DNA from: an uncultured Blautia sp. | GTDB taxonomy: Bacteria; Bacillota; Clostridia; Lachnospirales; Lachnospiraceae | Assembly (NCBI RefSeq): GCF_934424005.1 | Contig: NZ_CAKRXI010000006.1 | Span: forward strand, 1 to 64,000 | Length of the DNA: 64,000 nucleotides | Reading direction: 5' to 3' | Shown here: positions 26,071 to 35,911 of the stretch, in pieces | Position numbering within the stretch: position 1 is the stretch's first letter | Layout of the letters: each line of letters begins with the position of its first letter | Translations under genes and position numbers: made by a program | The notes under the pieces: generated by a model | The model's database searches: none | Told to the model about the DNA's origin: nothing | What the model saw: the letters and a program-made list of their open reading frames with translations, nothing else

Positions 26071-28785
26071 ATGAATAATCTTGAACGTATTTTACAGATT
26101 ATCTTTCGAAGAGTTTCCGCCAGAAGTGTTTTGCAGGAAAATGTTGATGCCACAGATTTTGATCAGAATAACTTTAATATAATTTCCGGAACCTATATGC
26201 AGAATTACAGTGAGTCTGAGATTTCAAATATGTGGATGTTTTATAAGAATACATTTGTATCGGATAAAAGAAATCGTCATAGCGGGACTTACGTGATCCG
26301 AGACAGCTTTAATGTGTTTGATGCGCTGCGGTATTTTGTGAGCAAAATGCTTGTGGTTCAGGAAAATGAGATACTGTGTACTTATAATGAGATTCAGAAC
26401 TGGCGAGAACTGACCTTACAGTTGAGTGAAGACCTGCTTGTGTGTGCGTATTGTGCTGGGACGATGATGCCGGAGGATATGGAGAAATTTGGATTTTCGT
26501 GGAAGACGGTAATCGGACATAATAATGTACAGCTGAATCGTATTATGGAACGTGGAATTTCTGAGAATCACTTCCATCTGTATGGATCAGCTCCTATGTT
26601 CCATATTTCATGGATCAGTATTATGAATCATGTAGATGATGCGGCTATAACAGCTAAGCTGCAGTCGTATGATCAGAGCAGAAGAAATGCAAACTGTTAT
26701 AATAATGTCCTTCACAATGAAGAGCCCCTGACCATACAGCGATGCCAGGCTGCATTAATAAGATTACTTTTATTTACAAAAATTGAGCTGACAGATTCGA
26801 AAAAATCTCTGGAAGATATATTGAGAACGATTTTACATCGTGAAGTGAGAGGAGAATATACCGATCATGAAATCGAATATCCTTTGAATGAAGAGCCGCT
26901 GATCAAAAAAATACTGAATGACAGATATGAACTTGAGGCGTGTATCTCAGATATACAGAGTGAGATCGTAGCATTACAGAATTCTGTGCGAGGCAACACC
27001 GGAAATCAGGAACTGTTAGATTATGCTTTGCTCGGCGTAAAGGACAGCTATGAAGATTCAAACGATATTTTTTCGGGAGAAAGATGGTTTATGTATAGCT
27101 GTCTGAATAAAATTTATCGAAATGAATTTGACTCTCTGGAACAAAATCTGTTTTATGCATATATACTTCTCAGAGAAAATATACGTGCAGAGCTGATACA
27201 GTCTAATAATCGTACAGGCTTCGTTAATTTTCAAAATTATCAAAAAAGAAAAAAAGAACTGATCGATGCTGAAATTTTTGAAGAAGAAGCAGTGCGCAAA
27301 GCGGTGAGAGAAAATCTCTTGTCGGATCATGTAGAATCACTGGAATTGAGGATTAGTCCGAGACAGAGTGTAACCGAAAATCTTAAACAGATTTATAAAC
27401 TGGACAAAATCATAGGGGAACCAAAAGACAAGTACTTTTATACACTTCATTTTATTAAAGGTACAGACGAAAAGGACTATACCGGAGAATTTGTACAGTG
27501 CCGGCATTTTGAAAAAAGACAGCAGTTAAAAAAATGTGCACAGGCGTTGATTGAACTGAGAGAAGAATATCCGGAATGTGCCTCCAGAATCAGAGGTATT
27601 GATGCTGCGGCCAACGAGATTGGCTGTCGACCGGAAGTTTTTGCGACGACGTTCCGGATACTCAGAAATCATGTCAAGATGATTGAAGATGACAGTGAAA
27701 AAAGGTGTTATGTTCCGCAGCTGCGCACAACTTATCATGTGGGTGAGGATTTTCTTGATGTGGCAGATGGATTACGGGCAATCGATGAGGCTGTGAATTT
27801 CCTGAATATGGATTGTGGCGACCGTCTGGGGCATGCGCTGGCATTGGGAATTGATGTGGAAGAATGGTATTCTTTCAAAAATCATACAATATTACTGCCA
27901 AAACAGGACTATCTTGATAATCTGGTGTGGATCTATAATCGAATGATTCAGTTTAATATTCAGGGAGAAGATTCCCTGAAAGACTATATTCAGAAAAAGT
28001 ATGAGCAGTACTTTTATGATGTGTATGGCAGATTCATGGATTATGGTGTAATAGAAAAAATTTTGGAAAATGCAGAGAAAGAGTATCGACAGAGAGGGAT
28101 AAATACAATATTCAAAAACGACAGATGCCATTTTGGAATCAGTCAGTTTTATGAATCCTGGAAATTAAGAGGAGATGATCCGTTTCTGTATTCACATGGA
28201 TTTTTCAGATGGTATGATGATAATACGCCGGAAACTGCAGCAAGGATTAATAAACGTCTGCCAAAAGATTTTAATATTCGCTATAATCCGGAAGTATTTC
28301 TTTTGAATTATTATTATCATTACAGTAATGATGTGAGACGTGCAGGCAATGAACGGATAGAGGTAAAAATAAAACCAGATTATGTTCGGGCAGTGGCTCA
28401 GATTCAGAACGAAATGCAAAAACGAATTGGACGGCGCGGTATAGCTGTTGAAACAAATCCGACTTCTAATTTCGTGATCGGAACATTTAAAGATTATGCG
28501 AAGCATCCAATTTTTAACTTCTATAATAAAAATCTTACTTATGATATGGACAAGCTTGAGGACTGTCCGCAGCTGTCTGTGTCTGTAAATACAGATGACC
28601 AGGGGGTGTTTGCCACATCTCTTGAAAATGAATATGCATTGCTTGCCAGTGCCCTGGAAAATGTAACGGATGAAAACGGTAACTATGTGTATGTGAAATC
28701 TATGATCTATGACTGGATTGATGATGTTCGGAGAATGGGAAATGACCAGAGTTTTAAAGAGCAGAATGGCATTCGCAACGCATAA
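26071..28785 (+). CDS. rdrB: RdrB-like adenosine deaminase (RADAR effector)
   Basis: A 904-residue protein with a complete, widely spaced adenosine-deaminase active site: zinc ligands HFHLYGS (H167, H169), HVGED (H556, catalytic E559), GDRLGHALALG (H588), substrate-region NPTSN (796-800) and NTDDQ (D842, D843). The roughly 385-residue insertion between the first and second motifs is typical of RdrB and absent from metabolic adenosine deaminases (about 340 residues). It starts 23 bases after rdrA with GGAGAG upstream. RADAR deaminates adenosine (RNA and/or ATP to the inosine form) after phage sensing. All catalytic residues are present, so it should be active. Confidence 0.88.
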   Translation: MNNLERILQIIFRRVSARSVLQENVDATDFDQNNFNIISGTYMQNYSESEISNMWMFYKNTFVSDKRNRHSGTYVIRDSFNVFDALRYFVSKMLVVQENEILCTYNEIQNWRELTLQLSEDLLVCAYCAGTMMPEDMEKFGFSWKTVIGHNNVQLNRIMERGISENHFHLYGSAPMFHISWISIMNHVDDAAITAKLQSYDQSRRNANCYNNVLHNEEPLTIQRCQAALIRLLLFTKIELTDSKKSLEDILRTILHREVRGEYTDHEIEYPLNEEPLIKKILNDRYELEACISDIQSEIVALQNSVRGNTGNQELLDYALLGVKDSYEDSNDIFSGERWFMYSCLNKIYRNEFDSLEQNLFYAYILLRENIRAELIQSNNRTGFVNFQNYQKRKKELIDAEIFEEEAVRKAVRENLLSDHVESLELRISPRQSVTENLKQIYKLDKIIGEPKDKYFYTLHFIKGTDEKDYTGEFVQCRHFEKRQQLKKCAQALIELREEYPECASRIRGIDAAANEIGCRPEVFATTFRILRNHVKMIEDDSEKRCYVPQLRTTYHVGEDFLDVADGLRAIDEAVNFLNMDCGDRLGHALALGIDVEEWYSFKNHTILLPKQDYLDNLVWIYNRMIQFNIQGEDSLKDYIQKKYEQYFYDVYGRFMDYGVIEKILENAEKEYRQRGINTIFKNDRCHFGISQFYESWKLRGDDPFLYSHGFFRWYDDNTPETAARINKRLPKDFNIRYNPEVFLLNYYYHYSNDVRRAGNERIEVKIKPDYVRAVAQIQNEMQKRIGRRGIAVETNPTSNFVIGTFKDYAKHPIFNFYNKNLTYDMDKLEDCPQLSVSVNTDDQGVFATSLENEYALLASALENVTDENGNYVYVKSMIYDWIDDVRRMGNDQSFKEQNGIRNA

Positions 28786-28971
28786 AACCATTTATGCAAT
28801 AATAAATATTTTGGCGATAATATCAGCATTTTGTTGTAAATTGTGCCGAAAAGGGACAAAATGACGCGAATTATGTCAAACGAATGTGGATTTTTACCAC
28901 ATAAAATGATATATTATACATACGTAGAAATAGTATAAAAGATTTTATGTTTTAAAAGGAAGGTTTTGCGT

Positions 28972-30426
28972 ATGTATAGAAAATCTGCACAGGGATGGCT
29001 GAAGCACTGGGACTTCATGTGCCTTGATGTCATATGTCTGCAGTTGGCTTTTATTCTTTCATGTTTTATAAGGTTAAGACTGATCAATCCATATAAGGAA
29101 TCTTTTTATTGTACAATGGCGGTCGGATTTATTCTGTGTCAGCTCGTTGTCACATTTTTCTGTCAGTCCTATAAGGACGTTCTGAGACGCGGGTATTATA
29201 TTGAGTTCACAAAGACGGTAAAGCATGTCGGAGCAGTGATGCTTCTTTCTATGTTTTACCTTTTTGTGACTCAACAGGCGAATGCTTTTTCCAGAATTAT
29301 ATTTTTTATAACAGCTATTATCTATCTGGGAGTTTCCTACATAGCCAGACTGATCTTAAAGAAGCTGATTATAAGTCGAAATATTAAAGAGAATACATTG
29401 GCTTCCATGATCGTTGTTTCTGCAGCAGATGAGGTGGAGCAGACATTAAAGAAACTCCTGAGCAGACCAGTTCAGAACTTTAATGTTACCGGGATTGCTG
29501 TGCTGGATGAGGACTTTCAGGAAACTTCCATATCCGGAATTCCGGTGATTGGGAACACGGAGACGGTCAAGGATTATCTCTGTCATGAATGGGTTGACGA
29601 AGTCTTTGTGAAGATTCCGGAGAAATTGCCATATCCGAATAAACTGATAAACGAGATTGTACTCATGGGTATTACGGTACATCTCAGCATTAATTCATCA
29701 GTAGGACTTGCAGCTCATGGGAAGCAGTTTGTGGAAAGAATCGGCGATTATTCTGTTATTACTTCTAGTATCAATACTGCGACACCGAAACAGATGTTTT
29801 ATAAACGCTTAATGGATATTGCCGGAGGACTTGTGGGTTGTATTCTTACCCTGATCCTTACTGTAATCATAGGTCCAATGATCTATTTGAAATCTCCTGG
29901 ACCGATCTTTTTTTCGCAAGTACGTATCGGTAAGAATGGAAAGAAATTCAAAATCTATAAATTCCGTAGCATGTATATGGATGCGGAGCAGCGTAAAGAA
30001 GAACTTATGAGCCAGAACAAGATGGATGGTCTCATGTTTAAGATGGATTACGATCCACGTATCATCGGATGTGAGAAAAAGGACAAAAATGGAAATCCAA
30101 AAGGAATCGGAAACTTTATCCGTAAAACCTCTCTGGATGAATTTCCACAGTTCTGGAATGTCCTGAAAGGGGATATGAGCCTTGTGGGAACCCGCCCGCC
30201 GACAGTAGATGAGTGGGAACAGTATGAACTTCATCACAGAAGCCGTATGTCCATCAAACCGGGTATCACCGGTATGTGGCAGGTAAGCGGCAGAAGCGAT
30301 ATCACAGACTTCGAAGAAGTCGTAAGACTGGATAATGAATATATTGAGAACTGGTCGGTGGGACTGGATATTAAGATTCTGTTTAAGACTGTGTTCTCTG
30401 TATTGAAGAGTGAAGGATCTGTGTGA
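28972..30426 (+). CDS. Undecaprenyl-phosphate sugar phosphotransferase (priming enzyme)
   Basis: A 484-residue intact paralogue of the damaged enzyme at 5607. It has four N-terminal helices, a CoA-binding-like regulatory domain, then the bacterial sugar transferase domain with one membrane hairpin ([14 protein letters not shown]), [32 protein letters not shown] and the complete C-terminus [20 protein letters not shown]. It loads the first sugar-1-phosphate onto undecaprenyl phosphate at the cytoplasmic face. ATG at 28972 has AAAAGGAAGG upstream; an in-frame TTG six bases earlier is less likely. It opens the main glycan cluster; the next gene begins 31 bases downstream. Confidence 0.93.
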   Translation: MYRKSAQGWLKHWDFMCLDVICLQLAFILSCFIRLRLINPYKESFYCTMAVGFILCQLVVTFFCQSYKDVLRRGYYIEFTKTVKHVGAVMLLSMFYLFVTQQANAFSRIIFFITAIIYLGVSYIARLILKKLIISRNIKENTLASMIVVSAADEVEQTLKKLLSRPVQNFNVTGIAVLDEDFQETSISGIPVIGNTETVKDYLCHEWVDEVFVKIPEKLPYPNKLINEIVLMGITVHLSINSSVGLAAHGKQFVERIGDYSVITSSINTATPKQMFYKRLMDIAGGLVGCILTLILTVIIGPMIYLKSPGPIFFSQVRIGKNGKKFKIYKFRSMYMDAEQRKEELMSQNKMDGLMFKMDYDPRIIGCEKKDKNGNPKGIGNFIRKTSLDEFPQFWNVLKGDMSLVGTRPPTVDEWEQYELHHRSRMSIKPGITGMWQVSGRSDITDFEEVVRLDNEYIENWSVGLDIKILFKTVFSVLKSEGSV

Positions 30427-30457
30427 TCAGACGAAAAATGAGGGCAAAATATATAAT

Positions 30458-31225
30458 ATGGAATTTGAAAGAAAAGTAGATAAATCTCTGATTCCAACCT
30501 GCAATATTATGGGGGTAAATATTGCTGCTATTAATATGGAATGGTTGGTTGATTATCTTAATAAGAATCTTGAAAAGATAAAAGGTGATTATATTTGTGT
30601 GTCAAATGTACATACGACAGTTACCAGTTATGAAGACGTATCTTATTGTGCGGTGCAAAATGGTGGATTGATGGCAATTCCAGATGGAGGACCTCTTTCG
30701 ACAGTAGGCAGAAAAAGAGGCTGTCAGGATATGGCGAGAACAACGGGGCCAAGCCTGATGGGAGAAATTTTTCAGATATCTGCTGAAAAAGGATATAGTC
30801 ATTATTTTTATGGTAGTACAGATGAAACACTAAAAATCCTGAAAGAAAAGTTGGAAGTGCGATATCCTGGAATTAAAATTGTAGGATTATACAGCCCGCC
30901 ATTTCGACCTCTTACAGAGGAAGAAGATAAAATGATTGTTGAAAGAATCAATGAGGCAAAACCGGATTTTGTGTGGGTTGGTTTAGGTGCACCAAAACAG
31001 GAAAAATGGATGGCGGCACATCAGGGAAAAATTGATGGACTGATGATTGGAGTCGGAGCCGGTTTTGATTACTATGCAGAAAATATTAAACGTGCGCCGG
31101 AATGGATGCAGAAAAGTAATTTAGAGTGGCTGTATCGTCTGATACAGGATCCGAAAAGATTATTTAAGAGATATTTGAATACAAATACGAAATTTATTTG
31201 GAATGCAATGATAAGGGGAAAGTGA
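30458..31225 (+). CDS. WecG/TagA/CpsF family glycosyltransferase (GT26)
   Basis: A 255-residue transferase adding the second sugar (often ManNAc or a related residue) to the lipid-linked primer. NIMGVNIAAINME, SNVHTTVTSYED, the substrate-binding IPDGGPLSTVGRKRG, ARTTGPSLM, YFYGSTDETLKILKEKL and WVGLGAPKQEKWM follow the family order, and the C-terminus has RAPEWMQKSNLEWLYRLIQDP. ATG at 30458 was chosen because it begins the conserved part; a GTG overlapping the preceding gene (30410) is possible. The Shine-Dalgarno is weak (GAGGGC, long spacing). Confidence 0.9.
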   Translation: MEFERKVDKSLIPTCNIMGVNIAAINMEWLVDYLNKNLEKIKGDYICVSNVHTTVTSYEDVSYCAVQNGGLMAIPDGGPLSTVGRKRGCQDMARTTGPSLMGEIFQISAEKGYSHYFYGSTDETLKILKEKLEVRYPGIKIVGLYSPPFRPLTEEEDKMIVERINEAKPDFVWVGLGAPKQEKWMAAHQGKIDGLMIGVGAGFDYYAENIKRAPEWMQKSNLEWLYRLIQDPKRLFKRYLNTNTKFIWNAMIRGK

Positions 31226-31229
31226 GATA

Positions 31230-32408
31230 TTGACTGTAGACAATGATCAAAAACAAAATGTATTGATTGTACATAATTACTACCAGATTCCGGGTGGAGA
31301 AGATACAGTTGTAGCCAATGAAAAGAAAATGCTCGAAGAGCATGGGCATAAGGTGATTCTGTACAGTAGGAATAATGCCGAACTAAAGGAAATGTCAAAG
31401 CTGAAAAAAATCACACTTCCTGTTACGACAGTATTTAATCCGAGAACATATAAAGAAATTAAAAAACTGATAAAAACAGAAAACATTGGAATTGTACATG
31501 TTCATAATACTCTGAATCTTATAAGTCCAGCAGTATATTATGCTGCAAGACATATGAAAGTGCCGGTAGTTCAGACGATACATAATTTCAGACTTTTGTG
31601 TCCAGGAGCAACTTTTTACAGAGATGGTCATATCTGTGAGGATTGTGTGAAACATGGCTTAAAATGCGCAGTTAAGCATAGCTGTTATCGAGGCAGCAGA
31701 GTTCAGACATTGGCATGTGTGATTAGCACTTGGTTTCATCGTATGACAGGAATTTATGGAAAAATAAATTATATCTGTCTGACGGAATTTAATAAGAGCA
31801 AATTACTGGAATTAAAGCAAATCAAACCAGAAAGAGTATTTGTAAAGCCTAATTTTGTTGAAAGTTCGAATATTTTTATTCCAGAGGAGCGACGGGAAAA
31901 TCAGTTTGTTTTTGCGGGAAGATTGGATAAATTAAAGGGAATAGATATTCTTTTTGAAGCATGGAAACAAATGGATGATGAAGCCCCACGGCTGGTTGTA
32001 TGTGGTACAGGTCCTATGGAAGAATGGTGCAAAACTTTTATCGCCAATAATAAAGTGAATATTCAATTAAAAGGATTTGTTCAAAACCAGGAAATACGAA
32101 AGATAATTGCAAATAGTAGAGCACTTATATTACCAACGCAGTGGTATGAAGGTTTTCCGATGAGTATTGTTGAGGCGTTTTCGGTGGGAACACCGGTGAT
32201 TTGTTCGGATATTGGGAATGTTGGGAGCGTTGTTGAAGAAGGTGTGACAGGATGTAAATTTGTTGTGGATTCGATAGATGAAATTACCTATGCAATCAAA
32301 AGATGTCATGGACTGTGTGATCAGACGAGGAAAATCTATCTGGAAAAGTACTCTACAGAGAAAAATTATGAGCTGATGAGTAGCATTTATAAAATGATTT
32401 ATAAATAA
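31230..32408 (+). CDS. Glycosyltransferase family 4
   Basis: A 392-residue GT-B retaining glycosyltransferase. The acceptor domain starts VLIVHNYYQIPGGEDTVVANE; a Cys-rich loop at 130-155 (CPGATFYRDGHICEDC...) is typical of the capsule GT4 subgroup. The donor domain has FVFAGRLDKLKGIDIL and the EX7E region EGFPMSIVEAFSVGTPVI. The start appears to be TTG at 31230, with AAGGGGA about a dozen bases upstream and AGTGAG closer. Its position after WecG suggests it extends the repeat unit; the sugar is unknown. Confidence 0.88.
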   Translation: MTVDNDQKQNVLIVHNYYQIPGGEDTVVANEKKMLEEHGHKVILYSRNNAELKEMSKLKKITLPVTTVFNPRTYKEIKKLIKTENIGIVHVHNTLNLISPAVYYAARHMKVPVVQTIHNFRLLCPGATFYRDGHICEDCVKHGLKCAVKHSCYRGSRVQTLACVISTWFHRMTGIYGKINYICLTEFNKSKLLELKQIKPERVFVKPNFVESSNIFIPEERRENQFVFAGRLDKLKGIDILFEAWKQMDDEAPRLVVCGTGPMEEWCKTFIANNKVNIQLKGFVQNQEIRKIIANSRALILPTQWYEGFPMSIVEAFSVGTPVICSDIGNVGSVVEEGVTGCKFVVDSIDEITYAIKRCHGLCDQTRKIYLEKYSTEKNYELMSSIYKMIYK

Positions 32409-32424
32409 ATGGAAGGAACTGTAA

Positions 32425-33316
32425 ATGCAAGATTCAAACATTGTTTCACAGGTTGTGAAAATAGAAAATAGTAGAAAAAAAAAAAGCCACACATTTTGCA
32501 CTTTGTAATGGCTCTCTCTTGAGATATTTGATTGATTTAAATGGTGGCGCAAAGCGATTGAGTGAAAATATTTCGACATACTCAAAGAAATTGAGTATGC
32601 TGATGAGATTTATAGATATTCTTCCGTTTTCGTTACTGAGCAGTATGAAATTGGGATATTTTGTGAAAGCGGAACTTAACACAGAAGTAGAAACATGTAG
32701 GCTCAATACGAAGAAAAAGCATTGGAATATGATAGTTGGAACTTACGATGAGAAACAGAAAGTAGTTCTTCAATGTTTTAACGATTCAGAAAATTCGGAT
32801 TTTATCAAGATTGGAAATGTAGCTACTGAAAAAGAAATGAATGCAGAAATTTCTTTTTTAAAGCAAAAAAGAAAGTATTCGACCTTTGATATTCCACAAC
32901 TGTTGGACAGTATCAGTAGAGCAGATGGATCGGTATTTAATATTCAGGTAACAAAAGAATTTATTGGAAGTAAGGTAGAGCCTGTATTGACACAGGAAAT
33001 TGTGGATATTTATAAAGAGTTATCCAAAGATACACAAGGCGATTTGATGTTTTCACATGGAGATTTTGCTCCATGGAATCTGAAAAGAAACGGAAGCAAA
33101 TATACATTGTTTGACTGGGAACACTGCGGTTATCGGATACCGGGTTTTGATTTGATACATTATGCAACTATTATTCAGAAAGTATTGAATGGAAAAGAAC
33201 TTCCAGAAGCGTTTGATGATGGTTTAAAGAATGTCCATGAATTTTTACCTGATTTTCAGGTAGAGAAAGAAGCTTTTTTGAAAGAGTTTGAAAAGTTAAG
33301 AACGCAAATTAGTTGA
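32425..33316 (+). pseudogene. APH/choline-kinase-like protein, out of frame at an A11 tract
   Basis: The ATG at 32425 (GGAAGGAACTG upstream) starts MQDSNIVSQVVKIENSRKKK and runs into a run of 11 A (32475-32485). The original frame then stops after 32 codons, while the continuation ATHFALCNGSLLRYLIDLNG and the rest lies one base off and runs to 33316. With ten A the gene would encode about 296 residues. The body has the aminoglycoside/choline-kinase motif FSHGDFAPWNLK (catalytic HGD...N) and LFDWEHCG. It probably phosphorylates a sugar or polyol for the glycan. It may be phase-variable or rescued by polymerase slippage rather than dead; a TTG at 32519 is a poor alternative start. Confidence 0.75.
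32475..32485 (+). repeat. A11 homopolymer tract within a coding start
   Basis: Eleven consecutive A follow GTAG near the 5' end of the APH-like gene. One base fewer restores the reading frame, the expected signature of a contingency locus or transcriptional slippage site. Confidence 0.7.
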
Positions 33317-33332
33317 GGGAGAGAAGAAAATA

Positions 33333-34646
33333 ATGAATTGTACAGAGGTTTTTAATTATCTGTTTGAATCGTTCAATTCGCAGAATATTGATTATGTTAT
33401 TATCCATTCCTATCAATATTTGCCTGATAGATTTGATTCGGATATAGATACTGCAATCAATGTTCCAAATATAAAAGATGCAATTAAACTACTTGATGAT
33501 TCTTTAGCAGGAACTGGTTGGCGAGTGATTCAGTTTTGGAGACATGAAAATTATGCGGCTGACTGTGTTATTTCTAATGATGAAGAGTTTCTTCAGGTCG
33601 ATTTTTGCACGCACTATGAAAGAAATGGCCGTGTTGTAATACCGGTGCAGGAATTGTTGGAAGGCAAAAGAAAGTGTAAAAATTTTTATGTACCAAAACC
33701 GCAAACAGAGTTCACTTATATTTTGGTAAAAAAAATATTGAAAAAAGTTTTTTCTGAGGGTAGTAGACAACAGTTGACTGCACTGTGGAAATCTATGAGT
33801 GAAAAGGAAAAGCAGGACACGCAGATTGGTCTGAAAAGATTTATAGCAGAAGATCAGATTACAAAAATTCTCGAATGTATTGAGACTTCACAATATGATT
33901 TGATTGATTTAGAAAGAGCACATCAAGAATTAAAAAAGAAAACATCCAATTTTGTAGATAATATACATTATAAATTTTTTGATATAAAACGTAGGATTGA
34001 GAGAATTATTCATCCTACAGGTATGTTTATTGTATTGTTGGGCGTAGATGGAGCAGGAAAAACAACAATCGCAGATTCTTTGAAAGAAAGATATGTTACA
34101 GCATTCCGAAGGATTGATCATTATCATTCCAGAGTTCGTGTGCTAAAAGATATTTCTCAGTTGAAAAAAGATGCCAAACCAGTTGATGCATCAGACCCAC
34201 ATGGAAAGAAACAGAAATCAGGAAAGCTAACATCGGTAGTAAAATTTGGCTATTATTTTTTGGATTTTTTGATTGGAAATGCAAAGATTACGGTCGCGAA
34301 AATAAAAAGTACACTTGTGTTGGTTGAACGGTATTATTATGATTATTCAATTGACAAGGTGCGTTATAATCTGAATTTATCCGATGGATTTTTACGTTTT
34401 TTTGAGCATTTTATTTTAAAACCGGATGTTATCTTTATTTTGACAGGTAATAGTAAGGAATTACTGGAAAGAAAGCACGAAATCACAATAGAAGAAATTG
34501 ATGAGCAAAAGAAAAAATTAGCAGACAGATTCAAGGATAATCCGAAAGCAGTGTTTATTAATACTACAGAAGGAACTGTTGACGAATGCGTTGAAAAAAT
34601 GTTGAAAGAATGCAATGCAATCATGAGGAATCGGAGAAAATGGTAA
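33333..34646 (+). CDS. Two-domain protein: nucleotidyltransferase-like N-terminus and thymidylate-kinase-like C-terminus
   Basis: 437 residues. Residues 1-115 resemble a nucleotidyltransferase fold (DYVIIHSYQYLPDRFDSDID...DCVISNDEEFLQVDF). From about 228 a P-loop kinase domain begins, with FIVLLGVDGAGKTTIADSL as Walker A and a thymidylate-kinase-like order: a DHYHSRV substrate loop and VERYYYDYSIDKVRY. Proteins of this make-up occur in surface-glycan clusters beside APH-like proteins, as here; the true phosphate acceptor is not known to me. It is separated from the preceding gene by 16 bases and overlaps the next by 7. Confidence 0.72.
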   Translation: MNCTEVFNYLFESFNSQNIDYVIIHSYQYLPDRFDSDIDTAINVPNIKDAIKLLDDSLAGTGWRVIQFWRHENYAADCVISNDEEFLQVDFCTHYERNGRVVIPVQELLEGKRKCKNFYVPKPQTEFTYILVKKILKKVFSEGSRQQLTALWKSMSEKEKQDTQIGLKRFIAEDQITKILECIETSQYDLIDLERAHQELKKKTSNFVDNIHYKFFDIKRRIERIIHPTGMFIVLLGVDGAGKTTIADSLKERYVTAFRRIDHYHSRVRVLKDISQLKKDAKPVDASDPHGKKQKSGKLTSVVKFGYYFLDFLIGNAKITVAKIKSTLVLVERYYYDYSIDKVRYNLNLSDGFLRFFEHFILKPDVIFILTGNSKELLERKHEITIEEIDEQKKKLADRFKDNPKAVFINTTEGTVDECVEKMLKECNAIMRNRRKW

Positions 34647-35887
34647 AAGATAGAATACGTGTTTTAATATCTGCATATGCATGTGAACCAAATAAGGGTT
34701 CAGAGCCTGGTGTAGGCTGGAATTGGGCTTTGCAAATGGCAAAATGGAATGAAGTCTATGTTATAACTCGTTCTAATAATCGAGAATCGATCGAGGCATT
34801 TTTACAAGAACATCCAATGGAACACCTTCATTTTTATTATTATGACTGTGCTGCATGGAAAAAGAAAATGAAAAAATTGCCAAATGGTATATTTGTCTAT
34901 TATAAAATGTGGCAAAAAGAGATATTGGCTCTGGCAAAAAAAGTTGTAGATGATGAAAAAATTGAAATTGTACATCATGTAACTTTCAATGAGTTTAGAA
35001 CACCGGGAAAACTGTATCAACTTTCGATTCCATTTGTTTGGGGACCTATTGGAGGTGGACAGTTCTATAATCCTGTTTTTAAAGAGGCTTATTTTAGCTC
35101 AAAAGATATTCTTAAGGAAAAACTTAGAAATATTATTAATAGTTGTTATCTGGCATTTTCTCGTGATATTAAGGAAGCTGTTAAAAAGGCAGATACAATT
35201 ATGATTGCGGATCAGTCCACAGAAAAAATCATGCCACAAACAAGAGAGTATGTGCGGCTATTGGAAACGGGATATGATCTGAGTAGAAATGGAATTAAAC
35301 TGTATGATGAGAATATAACAATCAGTGATAACAGACCAATAAAACTTTTGTGGGTTGGTGGTATCTGGCCGAGAAAAGGTCTGAAAGTTTTGCTTGATGC
35401 ATTGCACGGTAGTCAGTTTGAAAATTATTCTTTGAGCATTGTTGGAGATGGACAAGATCGAAAAGTATCGGAGAAGCTTGTGCGGGAATATGGGATTGAG
35501 TCAAAAATACATTTTCTGGGAGCATTAAGTTATAACGAAGTGAATGATTTGTATGACAATGCAGATGTTTTTGTGTTTACAAGTTTACGAGATACATCGG
35601 GAAATGTTGTATTAGAAGCAATGTCCCATGGTTTGCCGGTCATTGCAATTAATCATCATGGTGTTGGTGAAATAGTTACAGATGAAACTGGAATCCGAAT
35701 TGATCCTGTTTCGTATGATTATGTAAAAAAAGATTTTGTAAAAGCAATTGAACAGTATGCACAAAATCCTCAGTTGATAAAACAACATGGTCTGGCAGGT
35801 CGAAAGCGATTGGAAACACAATATTCCTGGGAAAATAATGCGAAGGTTTTGCAAGAGATTTATGAAGGAATAGTTGAAGAAGGTTAA
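34640..35887 (+). CDS. Glycosyltransferase family 4
   Basis: A 415-residue GT-B enzyme. The acceptor domain starts RVLISAYACEPNKGSEPGVG, with the glycine-rich GSEPGVGW loop; the donor domain has LLWVGGIWPRKGLKVLLDAL, IHFLGALSYNEV and the late region DTSGNVVLEAMSHGLPVIAI. ATG at 34640 overlaps the preceding stop, with CGGAGA upstream, showing translational coupling. It belongs to the repeat-unit assembly group; donor and linkage are unknown. Confidence 0.88.
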   Translation: MVKDRIRVLISAYACEPNKGSEPGVGWNWALQMAKWNEVYVITRSNNRESIEAFLQEHPMEHLHFYYYDCAAWKKKMKKLPNGIFVYYKMWQKEILALAKKVVDDEKIEIVHHVTFNEFRTPGKLYQLSIPFVWGPIGGGQFYNPVFKEAYFSSKDILKEKLRNIINSCYLAFSRDIKEAVKKADTIMIADQSTEKIMPQTREYVRLLETGYDLSRNGIKLYDENITISDNRPIKLLWVGGIWPRKGLKVLLDALHGSQFENYSLSIVGDGQDRKVSEKLVREYGIESKIHFLGALSYNEVNDLYDNADVFVFTSLRDTSGNVVLEAMSHGLPVIAINHHGVGEIVTDETGIRIDPVSYDYVKKDFVKAIEQYAQNPQLIKQHGLAGRKRLETQYSWENNAKVLQEIYEGIVEEG

Positions 35888-35911
35888 AAGTGAGAAAGAA
35901 ATGGTGGCAAA

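Noticed and set aside
7000..31000. Integrative element with integrase and att sites around the accessory region
   Set aside because: No integrase, relaxase or tRNA-linked direct repeat was found; housekeeping glmS and the antiporter lie inside, so a single mobile island is not supported.
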